Shown here: one piece after another, positions 7,114-13,325 of the stretch
Layout: each line of letters opens with the position of its first letter
Position numbering within the stretch: position 1 is the first letter of the stretch
Assembly: GCA_934090595.1 (NCBI GenBank)
Contig: CAKOJO010000021.1
Span: 1 to 17,060, forward strand
Direction of reading: 5' to 3'
DNA: 17,060 nucleotides
From: an uncultured Bacilli bacterium
GTDB lineage: Bacteria > Bacillota_I > Bacilli_A > RF39 > UBA660
The notes under the pieces: generated by a model
What the model saw: the letters and a program-made list of their open reading frames with translations, nothing else
Told to the model about the DNA's origin: nothing
Databases searched by the model: none
Made by a program: the position numbers and the translations under genes

Positions 7114-7296
7114 TTATACCCCCTTCTTTTTTACGTATGACATTACATTGCCCTTATGTTCCTCTAAACTTACTGGAGTATCCTTGTATGCAAAAACATG
7201 AGGTTTTATAATTTTTTTTTCTTCGGATTCTTTTATTAATTTCTTTACCATTAATTTTAATTTATTACTCCTGAAATCTTTACATGCTTTTTTCAT
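7114..7296 (-). CDS. small basic protein, probable partner antitoxin of the PemK-like protein
   Basis: The protein is 60 aa, rich in Lys and with no domain that I recognise. The start ATG 7296 follows a strong AGGAGGT. The N-terminal half is likely helical ('NKLKLMVKKLIKESEEKK'), and the C-terminal part ('SLEEHKGNVMSYVKKKGV') could be the toxin-binding tail; both are guesses. The function is inferred only from its position: first gene of a two-gene operon, 3 nt before a PemK-like gene, under the promoter at 7319-7347. Most MazE-type antitoxins are acidic, so the high lysine content is unusual. Confidence 0.45.
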   Translation of the reverse strand: MKKACKDFRSNKLKLMVKKLIKESEEKKIIKPHVFAYKDTPVSLEEHKGNVMSYVKKKGV

Positions 7297-7318
7297 ATGA
7301 ATTACCTCCTACAAATAT

Positions 7319-7347
7319 ATTATACAAATTAGTTCTTTCTTTTGCAA
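7319..7347 (-). promoter_or_regulatory. proximal promoter of the PemK-like operon
   Basis: -35 TTGCAA (7342-7347), 17-bp spacer, -10 TATAAT (7319-7324) on the minus strand, about 22 nt before the start codon and directly before AGGAGGT. Confidence 0.65.
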
Positions 7348-7386
7348 TACTTTTCAACAATTCACTAACCAATAACTTTGCGCAAT

Positions 7387-7415
7387 ATTATATAATATTT
7401 TACTAAAAAAGTCAA
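7387..7415 (-). promoter_or_regulatory. second, distal promoter toward the PemK-like operon
   Basis: -35 TTGACT (7410-7415), 17-bp spacer, -10 TATAAT (7387-7392) on the minus strand. Its -35 box falls in the truncated third copy of the neighbouring repeat, so it may be contributed by an inserted element. Confidence 0.55.
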
Positions 7416-7462
7416 TTTAAAAAAGTCATCAAATGAACCCAAAAAAGTCACCAAATGAACCA
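7405..7462. repeat. 22-bp tandem repeats, possible remnant of a mobile-element end
   Basis: Two head-to-tail copies (7419-7440 and 7441-7462) differ at 2 of 22 positions. Read on the minus strand each is GGTTCATTTG, GTGAC or ATGAC, then T6. A third partial copy, AAAAAAGTCA, lies at 7405-7414. Multiple terminal repeats containing GGTTCA and GTGAC recall the ends of IS21-family elements, but no transposase gene or second end is visible. Alternatively they are operator sites for the small operon that starts below 7380. The flank 7463-7514 holds nothing I recognise. Confidence 0.5.
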
Positions 7463-7514
7463 CTTAGTACAGTTTTATAATAAATATCAAAAGCATGTAA
7501 TCCACCTTTTTTCA

Positions 7515-7539
7515 TAAAAAAAACCTCTAAAAAGAGGTT
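7515..7539 (-). terminator. intrinsic terminator of the ftsA-ftsZ operon
   Basis: On the minus strand AACCTCT, loop TTTT and AGAGGTT form a perfect 7-bp stem followed by seven T, 10 nt after the ftsZ stop codon. Strong textbook terminator. Confidence 0.85.
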
Positions 7540-7548
7540 CCTAATAAA

Positions 7549-8637
7549 CTAAAAGTTTTTATGCATAAATGTAGGTATTTCTATTTCAGTAGGTTCAAAA
7601 TTACTTGAAGAACTATCTTCATCATCATCTAAATCATATCTATTTTCTGATCTTTTACTAGTTTGATTAATTTGATTATATAAAGGTTGTTTATTTGACT
7701 TCTTATCAAAACCTGTAGCAATTACAGTAACAATAACTTCATCAGTTAAGTTTTCATTTATAACAGAACCAAATATAGCATTAATATCAGTATTAGCAGC
7801 AGCACGCACCACTTCAGCAGCTTGTTCTGCTTCAAATAATGTTAAATTAGCACCACCAGTAATATTTATAATAGCATCAGTTGCTCCATGAATAGATGTT
7901 TCCAAAAGTGGAGATGATACCGCTTGTTTAGCAGCTTCAATAGCTCTATCTTCACCCATACCAATACCTATACCAATAATAGCATTACCTGATTTTTCCA
8001 TAACAGATCTAATATCTGCAAAATCTAGGTTAACTAACCCTACTACTGCAATTAAATCTGAAATAGATTGTACACCACGAAGAAGTACATTATCAACTTC
8101 CTTAAATGCATCAAGCATTGAAGTAGATTTATCTATTATTTCTCTTAATCTATCGTTAGGAATAACTATTAAAGTATCAACACTCTTCTTTAATTCTTCT
8201 ATTCCTGCTAAAGCATTATCCATTCTTCTCTTACCTTCAAAAGAGAAAGGACGTGTAACAATAGCAACAGTTAAAGCACCTAAGTTTTGTGATATTTCAG
8301 CAATAACTGGAGCAGCACCTGTACCAGTTCCTCCACCCATACCACAAGTAATAAATACCATATCAGCACCCTTTAATGCTTCTTCTATTTCTTTCTTAGC
8401 TTTAATCGCAGTTTCCTTACCTATTTCTGGTTTAGCACCAGCACCAAGTCCATGACCTAATTGAATCTTAATATCTGCTTTTGATGCATTTAAAACTTGA
8501 GCATCAGTATTAACAACGATAAATTCAACACCACGAACTCCTGCTTCAATCATTCGGTTAATAGCATTACCTCCGCCACCACCGACTCCTACTACTTTTA
8601 TTTTTGCTAATTGGTCAACCATCGACATATCAAACAT
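7549..8637 (-). CDS. ftsZ: cell division protein FtsZ
   Basis: Tubulin-like GTPase that polymerises into the Z ring at midcell and recruits the divisome. It is 362 aa, typical length. The N-terminal GTP-binding domain has 'VGVGGGGGNAINRM' (16-29), 'NTDAQVL' (43-49) and the signature 'GGGTGTG' (101-107). The T7 loop 'NLDFADIRSVM' (203-213) supplies the catalytic acidic residues for the neighbouring subunit. After a short linker, the C-terminal peptide 'EIPTFMHKNF' is the docking site for FtsA and other partners. ATG 8637 follows AAGGAG at good spacing. The gene starts 12 nt after the ftsA stop and shares its promoter and terminator. Nothing unusual is seen. Confidence 0.97.
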   Translation of the reverse strand: MFDMSMVDQLAKIKVVGVGGGGGNAINRMIEAGVRGVEFIVVNTDAQVLNASKADIKIQLGHGLGAGAKPEIGKETAIKAKKEIEEALKGADMVFITCGMGGGTGTGAAPVIAEISQNLGALTVAIVTRPFSFEGKRRMDNALAGIEELKKSVDTLIVIPNDRLREIIDKSTSMLDAFKEVDNVLLRGVQSISDLIAVVGLVNLDFADIRSVMEKSGNAIIGIGIGMGEDRAIEAAKQAVSSPLLETSIHGATDAIINITGGANLTLFEAEQAAEVVRAAANTDINAIFGSVINENLTDEVIVTVIATGFDKKSNKQPLYNQINQTSKRSENRYDLDDDEDSSSSNFEPTEIEIPTFMHKNF

Positions 8638-8649
8638 AACATCATCTCC

Positions 8650-9876
8650 TTAATCAAATATTTTAAATATTTTACCTAACACACTACTTGCCCCTATTTT
8701 TCTACGTACTTGTGTCAATTCATTTATCTTTTCTTCACTAAACATCGTATAATCTTTTTCTCTTAAATTAAGTTTTTCATTAAAATACTTAATAGAACCA
8801 TATACAGTAGAATACTTATTATTTCTAATTCCAATAACAGCAAGTGATAAAACACTACTATGTCTACCATACAATTCTTCAACTAAGGAACTAAATCCTA
8901 GCATAGAAGTAATTCCTCCAGTTACTATTATATAATTAATTTCACGTTTTGTTAAGTTATTTATCTCATTTTTTATACTTTTTAGCATTTCTACTAACTT
9001 TGTTTCAACAATTTCCGCTAATTGATACTGATTAATAGACATTTCATTACCTACTCTATTAACAAACTCATAAGTTTCTTCTCCATCAGCATACTTCCTA
9101 CTAGCAACTGCAAAAGTATTCTTAATCTTAATAGCGCAACTATCTTCAATCTTATAATTAAATACTAGTTCCTTATCAATCATACTAGAACCAATCGGTA
9201 TAATATTCTCACTCATTATTACACCCTTATTAAATATTGAAACAACACTCTTATCCTCTCCAATATTTACAATAGCACCAACTCTTTCATCCAATTCTTC
9301 ATTCTTAACAGAATAATAATCTCCAATCGAAGAAATAACTATATCAACTACCTTAATATTTAAACTTTCTATAATACTAATAACAGAATAAACATTCTTC
9401 TTAGGAACATAACAAACTATATTCTTAGATTCCAAAGTTTTACCAGAAAGACCCAAAGGATTCTTAACTTTCTTAGCCTCATCTATTCTAAACTCTATTG
9501 GTGAAACATTAGCAACTTCCATACCAGCAACTTTTTCTTCTTTTAAAGCATTCTCCATACAATCAAAAATTATATCACCAGTAATCATATCATCATGAAC
9601 ATTAACTTTTCCACGTCTCATACATATTTCCATGTTATTCGAAGGAATAATAGCAATAGCCTCTTCAATCTTAACACCAAGTTTACTTTCATTATCCTTT
9701 ATAGCTTTCTTTATAGAAGAACTAACCAAATTAGCATCCACTATTAAACCTTGCTTAACACCAGTTGATTTAACTGAAGAACTTGCAAGCACATTAAACC
9801 TATCGTTAAACTCTTCAACAGTAACGACCTTTATTTCATTAGTGCCAATATCAATACTTGTAAATATCTTTCTCAT
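8650..9876 (-). CDS. ftsA: cell division protein FtsA
   Basis: Actin-like ATPase that tethers FtsZ filaments to the membrane. It is 408 aa from ATG 9876; an ATG two codons earlier directly abuts GAGGG, whereas this one has 6-nt spacing. Phosphate-1 loop 'SIDIGTNEIKVV' (7-18), SHS2 (1C) region about 80-165, phosphate-2 'GAIVNIGEDKSVVSIF' (200-215) and adenosine motif 'IIVTGGITSMLGF' (316-328) are all visible. The C-terminal 'SSVLGKIFKIFD' is the amphipathic membrane-binding helix. It is first in the ftsA-ftsZ operon, with a promoter at 9902-9930. No mur, divIB or mraZ gene flanks it, so this pair is separated from any larger division cluster. Confidence 0.93.
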   Translation of the reverse strand: MRKIFTSIDIGTNEIKVVTVEEFNDRFNVLASSSVKSTGVKQGLIVDANLVSSSIKKAIKDNESKLGVKIEEAIAIIPSNNMEICMRRGKVNVHDDMITGDIIFDCMENALKEEKVAGMEVANVSPIEFRIDEAKKVKNPLGLSGKTLESKNIVCYVPKKNVYSVISIIESLNIKVVDIVISSIGDYYSVKNEELDERVGAIVNIGEDKSVVSIFNKGVIMSENIIPIGSSMIDKELVFNYKIEDSCAIKIKNTFAVASRKYADGEETYEFVNRVGNEMSINQYQLAEIVETKLVEMLKSIKNEINNLTKREINYIIVTGGITSMLGFSSLVEELYGRHSSVLSLAVIGIRNNKYSTVYGSIKYFNEKLNLREKDYTMFSEEKINELTQVRRKIGASSVLGKIFKIFD

Positions 9877-9901
9877 AAACATCCCTCAATATCTTAATAA
9901 A

Positions 9902-9930
9902 ATTATACAATAAACAAATTAAAACTTCAA
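9902..9930 (-). promoter_or_regulatory. promoter of ftsA-ftsZ
   Basis: -35 TTGAAG (9925-9930), 17-bp spacer, -10 TATAAT (9902-9907) on the minus strand, 26 nt before the chosen ftsA start. Confidence 0.65.
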
Positions 9931-9951
9931 GAAAAATAAAACAAAGTAATC

Positions 9952-9970
9952 AAAAAAGGACCTAAGCCCT
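9952..9970 (-). terminator. intrinsic terminator of cvpA-trxA
   Basis: On the minus strand AGGGC, tetraloop TTAG and GTCCT form a 5-bp stem with one G-U pair, followed by T6. The thioredoxin stop codon (TAG) is the loop itself. The stem is short but GC-rich. Confidence 0.55.
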
Positions 9971-10258
9971 CTCTAATTCATCTTTCAATTCATCATATCC
10001 CATAAAACCAATCATTTGCTTAGCAATCTTACCATTCTTAAAAATAATCAAAGTAGGAACAGACATAATACCATATTCTTTAGCAATTTCAAAATGCTTA
10101 TCAACATCAACTTTAACTATTTCATAAGAATCTCCAAGTCTTTCTAAAACAGGTGTAAGCATCTTACATGGACCACACCATTCTGCATAAAAATCCACCA
10201 AAACCTTATCTTGATTAATCACTTCATTAAAACTTTCATTTTCTAAATACTTTAACAT
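9962..10258 (-). CDS. trxA: thioredoxin
   Basis: Small cytoplasmic disulfide reductase, here 98 aa, slightly shorter than the usual 105-110. The active site is WCGPC in 'VDFYAEWCGPCKML' (about 21-34). The cis-proline is in 'GIMSVPTLIIFKNGK'. It normally passes electrons from thioredoxin reductase to ribonucleotide reductase, peroxidases and other targets; no reductase gene is in the window. ATG 10258 follows AAGGAGGG. The gene starts 11 nt after the cvpA stop and is cotranscribed with it. Confidence 0.95.
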   Translation of the reverse strand: MLKYLENESFNEVINQDKVLVDFYAEWCGPCKMLTPVLERLGDSYEIVKVDVDKHFEIAKEYGIMSVPTLIIFKNGKIAKQMIGFMGYDELKDELERA

Positions 10259-10269
10259 AATATCCCTCC

Positions 10270-10983
10270 TTAACGATACTTATCAACAACCATAGTAATA
10301 CCAGGTATATTAATCTTATCTTTTTCTATTAACTTATCCATATAATCCACATCAATAACTTTATACTTTAACATTGTATCAATAGACTTAACATTAAACT
10401 TATGAACATCCTTATCTTTTAAATAATCATCCACTAAAACATAAACCTCATCAATCACATCATTAGTATCAGAAACAACATTAGATAAAACAAATGATGA
10501 AGAAAGTATAGGATCCATAAACTTAGAATCTCCAAGTACTTTAACATCCACTATAGGTTGATGTAAAAAGAAAAGTGCAATAAATACTACAACATACCCT
10601 TCAACAAGACCAAGTAAAAAACCTAATATCTTCGAAGGAATATCAAGAATAATAGTAAACTTTAAAATCTTTTCAAATATACCAGTAATCTTAACAATTA
10701 TTCCAAATATTACAGATAACACTACAAACACTAAAATAAAACCAATAAGTTGATACATTATTATATTAAGAGAAACAAGCCCCATCATATCTCCACCAAA
10801 ATCAAAAAATGGCAAATTATAACTTAAAAAATCAGCTACAAAATCCTTAAGATAATAAGAAACAACAAATAATAATATTGTACCTATCGTAATAACAGTC
10901 TGTTTAAAAAATCCATTCTTTAAACCACCAACACCAAATATTAAAATAATACCAATTATAAAGGCATCTACAATTCCAATCAC
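10270..10983 (-). CDS. cvpA: CvpA family membrane protein
   Basis: The protein is 237 aa from GTG 10983, with AGGAAG 7 nt upstream. Four hydrophobic segments (about 4-22, 28-45, 70-97, 117-140) and the opening 'IVDAFIIGIILIFGVGGLKNGFF' fit the CvpA family, first named for colicin V production and linked to envelope functions in several bacteria; the biochemical role is not established. A soluble C-terminal tail (about 150-237) is rich in Asp and Lys and longer than I expect for the family. Its operon with thioredoxin may be historical rather than functional. Confidence 0.8.
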   Translation of the reverse strand: MIGIVDAFIIGIILIFGVGGLKNGFFKQTVITIGTILLFVVSYYLKDFVADFLSYNLPFFDFGGDMMGLVSLNIIMYQLIGFILVFVVLSVIFGIIVKITGIFEKILKFTIILDIPSKILGFLLGLVEGYVVVFIALFFLHQPIVDVKVLGDSKFMDPILSSSFVLSNVVSDTNDVIDEVYVLVDDYLKDKDVHKFNVKSIDTMLKYKVIDVDYMDKLIEKDKINIPGITMVVDKYR

Positions 10984-11004
10984 ATTACCACTTCCTATAA
11001 TAAT

Positions 11005-11034
11005 ATTATATATTAAAACAACTCAATAATACAA
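11005..11034 (-). promoter_or_regulatory. promoter of cvpA-trxA
   Basis: -35 TTGTAT (11029-11034), 18-bp spacer, -10 TATAAT (11005-11010) on the minus strand, about 22 nt before the GTG start. It is back-to-back with the plus-strand promoter of the antitoxin gene, about 40 bp away. Confidence 0.5.
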
Positions 11035-11072
11035 GTAAATTATATAAAACTAATGATATATTAAGCAAATTG

Positions 11073-11091
11073 TGATATAATATATGTATCA
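11073..11091 (+). promoter_or_regulatory. extended -10 promoter of the VbhA-Fic module, with a possible operator
   Basis: TGATATAAT (11073-11081) is an extended -10 box (TG one base before TATAAT), with no good -35 element. TGATA (11073-11077) and TATCA (11087-11091) form an inverted repeat over it, which could be a site for autoregulation. The antitoxin ATG is 38 nt downstream of the -10. Confidence 0.45.
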
Positions 11092-11119
11092 AAAAAAATT
11101 GAGAAAGCGAGTGATTTTT

Positions 11120-11311
11120 ATGAATAACAAAGAACAAACCAAAAAAGATATCCAAGAAAAAATTAAAAAAGTTGATGGTGCTATGGCACAAGAAGGCATG
11201 CCATTAACTAAAGAATTAAAACAAAAACTTTATAATTGCATAATTGGCAAATCTACAACTGAAATAGAACGTAAAAAAGTTATAGAAAAATATAGGAGAA
11301 TCTATGGATAA
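11120..11311 (+). CDS. VbhA-type antitoxin of a class I Fic toxin
   Basis: The protein is 63 aa from ATG 11120; an upstream in-frame ATG (11084) would lie at the transcription start. 'VDGAMAQEGMPLTKELKQKLYNCIIGKSTTEIERKKVIEKY' matches the VbhA antitoxin pattern of helix, E-G-x-x-L, then a helix-loop with 'G-S/T'. In this family the helix holds the inhibitory motif S/T-x-x-x-E-G, whose Glu blocks the ATP gamma-phosphate site of Fic. Here the motif reads A-M-A-Q-E-G: the Glu and Gly are kept but Ser/Thr is Ala. The gene overlaps the fic start by 8 nt, a usual arrangement. The coding sequence is intact even though its toxin gene is frameshifted. Confidence 0.75.
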   Translation: MNNKEQTKKDIQEKIKKVDGAMAQEGMPLTKELKQKLYNCIIGKSTTEIERKKVIEKYRRIYG

Positions 11312-11974
11312 TAAATATAAATATACTTATGAAAGAACTGCTAATTATTGTTATAAAGGAACTGATGTATTAATTAACAAATTAAATATTACAAATGATG
11401 AAGACTTATTTAATGCTGAAAGAGAACTTGTATCTTTAAGAACTTATGAATTAAACGAGAATCCATTAAAAGGTAACTTTGACTTCAAATATTTAAAAGA
11501 TATTCACAAATATTTATTTCAAGACGTTTATAGATGGGCTGGAGACATAAGAAATTGTAACATAGCTAAACAAGATTTATTTTGTTTAACAGAACATATA
11601 GAATCATTTAGCAATGATATATTTAATAAGCTAAAAAAAGAAAAATATTTTATAAATTATGATAATGAAACAACAATAGACAAATTAGTGATTTATTCGC
11701 GGACATTAATGCTTTACACCCATTTCGTGAAGGCAATGGAAGAAGTCAAAGAATATTTATTGAATCACTTGCTAAAATAAATGGAATATACTTAGATCTT
11801 ACAAATGTATCTAAAATGGATATGATTATTGCTAGCCACGAAAGCGTTAATGGAAACTGTAAGAAATTAAAAGATATGCTTAAGAACAATAGCTACACCA
11901 TTAATGAAGAAAAAAGATTAAAATATATAAATATTTATTGCTCTAATGATTTAAAAAAAATTATCATAAATTAG
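11304..11974 (+). pseudogene. Fic family adenylyltransferase (toxin), frameshifted before the catalytic motif
   Basis: Fic proteins transfer AMP from ATP to target hydroxyls; class I forms are held inactive by a separate VbhA-like antitoxin. The first 131 codons are normal Fic: 'YERTANYCYKGTDVLINKL', 'FDFKYLKDIHKYLFQDVYRWAGDIR'. In frame, translation then runs into 'SRTLMLYTHFVK' and stops at 11780. One frame over, from 11696, the sequence continues 'FADINALHPFREGNGRSQRIFIESLAKINGIYL' to TAG at 11972-11974. That is the intact motif HPFREGNGRSQR plus a normal C-terminus (about 223 aa in all). A single missing T in TTTATTCGC (11692-11700) explains everything. GGAGA precedes ATG 11304. Genuine mutation, strain variation or assembly error cannot be told apart. 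A programmed -1 shift seems unlikely, as no X-XXY-YYZ heptamer is present. Confidence 0.85.
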
Positions 11975-11992
11975 ATAACAACCTAAAAACTG

Positions 11993-12018
11993 AAACTACT
12001 AAAAAAAGTAGTTTTTAT
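11993..12018 (+). terminator. intrinsic terminator of the VbhA-Fic module
   Basis: AAACTACT (11993-12000), loop of six A, AGTAGTTT (12007-12014): a perfect 8-bp stem running into a T-rich tail, 18 nt after the restored fic stop codon. Its position fits the full-length, not the truncated, reading frame. Confidence 0.75.
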
Positions 12019-12070
12019 TTATATATAACAAAACCCACCCAAATAGCATAAAATAATCTAGGTGATTTTA

Positions 12071-13276
12071 ATGAATTATAAAATAGTTATAGACGCTGGA
12101 CACGGTGGCGTCGACCCAGGAGCAGTAGCCAACGGTCTCCAAGAAAAAGACTTCACACTAGAAGCAGCTCTTTATATATACAATAGACTAAACGAATTAG
12201 GAGTCCCAGTAAAAATAACAAGAACAACAGATGAAACACTAGATCGAAAAGAAAGAATAAACAGAATAATGAATGCATTCGGTAATAGATCAGATGTAAT
12301 ACTTATATCAAACCATATTAATGCTGGCGGAGGAGATGGTGCTGAAGTAGTATATGCCTTAAGAAACGACGATGAATTAGCAACAGACATCCTAAACGAA
12401 ATAGCAAAACAAGGGCAAAACATTCGAGGAGCCTACCAAAGAAGACTACCAGAAAACCCTAGTAAAGATTACTACTTCATCATAAGAGACACAGGCAACC
12501 TACAATCATTATTATTAGAATACGGCTTTATAGATAGTCCAAAAGACGATGTATACCAATTACAAAACAATCTAGAAGACTATGCTGAAGCAGTAGTAAA
12601 AGCATTAACTAACTACATAAACGTTCCATATACACCACCACAAACAAGTAACCAATACATAGTTAAAAAAGGAGATAGTCTATATAGTATTGCAAATAAA
12701 TATAATATCAGTGTTGAAGAATTAAAAAACCAAAACAATCTAACTAGTAACATCTTACAAATTGGTCAAAAACTAACCATTCCATCAACATCACAATCTA
12801 ACTACACAGTATATACAGTCCAAAAAGGAGACTCTCTATGGAACATTGCCAATAAATACGGAATAAGCGTAAATGACATTGTACAAGAAAACAATCTTGG
12901 TACAACCATGCTTACTGTAGGTCAACAAATACTAATTCCAGCAGTAAAAGAAGAACAAAAAGATCAAACAACAAATAAAAATGTATACATAGTACAAAGT
13001 GGAGACTCCCTATGGAGCATTGCTAAAAAGTTTAACATATCTGTTAACGAACTAAAAAATATAAATAATCTATCTACAAACATGTTATCAATCGGTCAAA
13101 AACTAACAATACCAGAACAAGACAATTATGAAAAATACACAGTTCAAAGCGGAGACAGTCTTTGGAAAATATCTAGACAATACAATGTGTCAGTAGAAGA
13201 CATAATAAAACTTAACAATCTAACAAACAACACTTTATCAATTGGTCAAATCTTACTAATACCAAAAAACAATTAA
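12071..13276 (+). CDS. N-acetylmuramoyl-L-alanine amidase (Amidase_3) with four LysM repeats
   Basis: Zinc amidase that cuts the bond between muramic acid and the stem peptide. The protein is 401 aa from ATG 12071 with AGGTGA 5 nt upstream; an in-frame GTG at 12062 lies within that site. The catalytic domain spans 1-185: zinc ligands His11 ('DAGHGG'), Glu25 and His82 ('SNHINA'), and catalytic Glu150 ('LLLEYGFIDSPKDD'). Four LysM peptidoglycan-binding repeats follow (about 196-238, 247-290, 305-348, 355-398), each 'YTVQ-GDSLW-IA-KY-ISV'. There is no signal peptide; the catalytic strand starts at residue 3. That is known for mother-cell lytic amidases (CwlC type) and phage endolysins. A CATAAAATA box at 12047-12055 resembles SigK-type -10 boxes, but is weak evidence in such AT-rich DNA. 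Confidence 0.9.
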   Translation: MNYKIVIDAGHGGVDPGAVANGLQEKDFTLEAALYIYNRLNELGVPVKITRTTDETLDRKERINRIMNAFGNRSDVILISNHINAGGGDGAEVVYALRNDDELATDILNEIAKQGQNIRGAYQRRLPENPSKDYYFIIRDTGNLQSLLLEYGFIDSPKDDVYQLQNNLEDYAEAVVKALTNYINVPYTPPQTSNQYIVKKGDSLYSIANKYNISVEELKNQNNLTSNILQIGQKLTIPSTSQSNYTVYTVQKGDSLWNIANKYGISVNDIVQENNLGTTMLTVGQQILIPAVKEEQKDQTTNKNVYIVQSGDSLWSIAKKFNISVNELKNINNLSTNMLSIGQKLTIPEQDNYEKYTVQSGDSLWKISRQYNVSVEDIIKLNNLTNNTLSIGQILLIPKNN

Positions 13277-13291
13277 AAATTGACACAAAAG

Positions 13292-13325
13292 AAGCTTAGC
13301 AACAACAAAATGCTAAACTTTTTAT
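13292..13325. terminator. shared (bidirectional) terminator between the amidase and the ABC exporter
   Basis: AAGCTTAGCA (13292-13301) pairs with TGCTAAACTT (13311-13320) with one mismatch, followed by a T run on the plus strand and CTTTTG on the minus strand. It sits 15 nt after the amidase stop and overlaps the last codons of the convergent transporter gene (13322). Confidence 0.65.

Noticed and set aside
7405..7462. CRISPR array
   Set aside because: The 22-bp units are directly adjacent with no spacers and only two full copies, and there are no cas genes.
11084..11119. Longer start for the VbhA antitoxin
   Set aside because: The ATG lies only a few nucleotides after the -10 box, so it would be at or before the 5' end of the transcript, and the added residues do not belong to the family.
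11690..11700. Programmed -1 frameshifting in the fic gene
   Set aside because: Re-reading T11696 would restore the frame, but there is no canonical slippery heptamer in the zero frame and no clear stimulatory structure; a deletion or read error is simpler.
12172..12423. Minus-strand open frame opposite the amidase
   Set aside because: It is a composition-driven shadow of the catalytic domain with no ribosome site.
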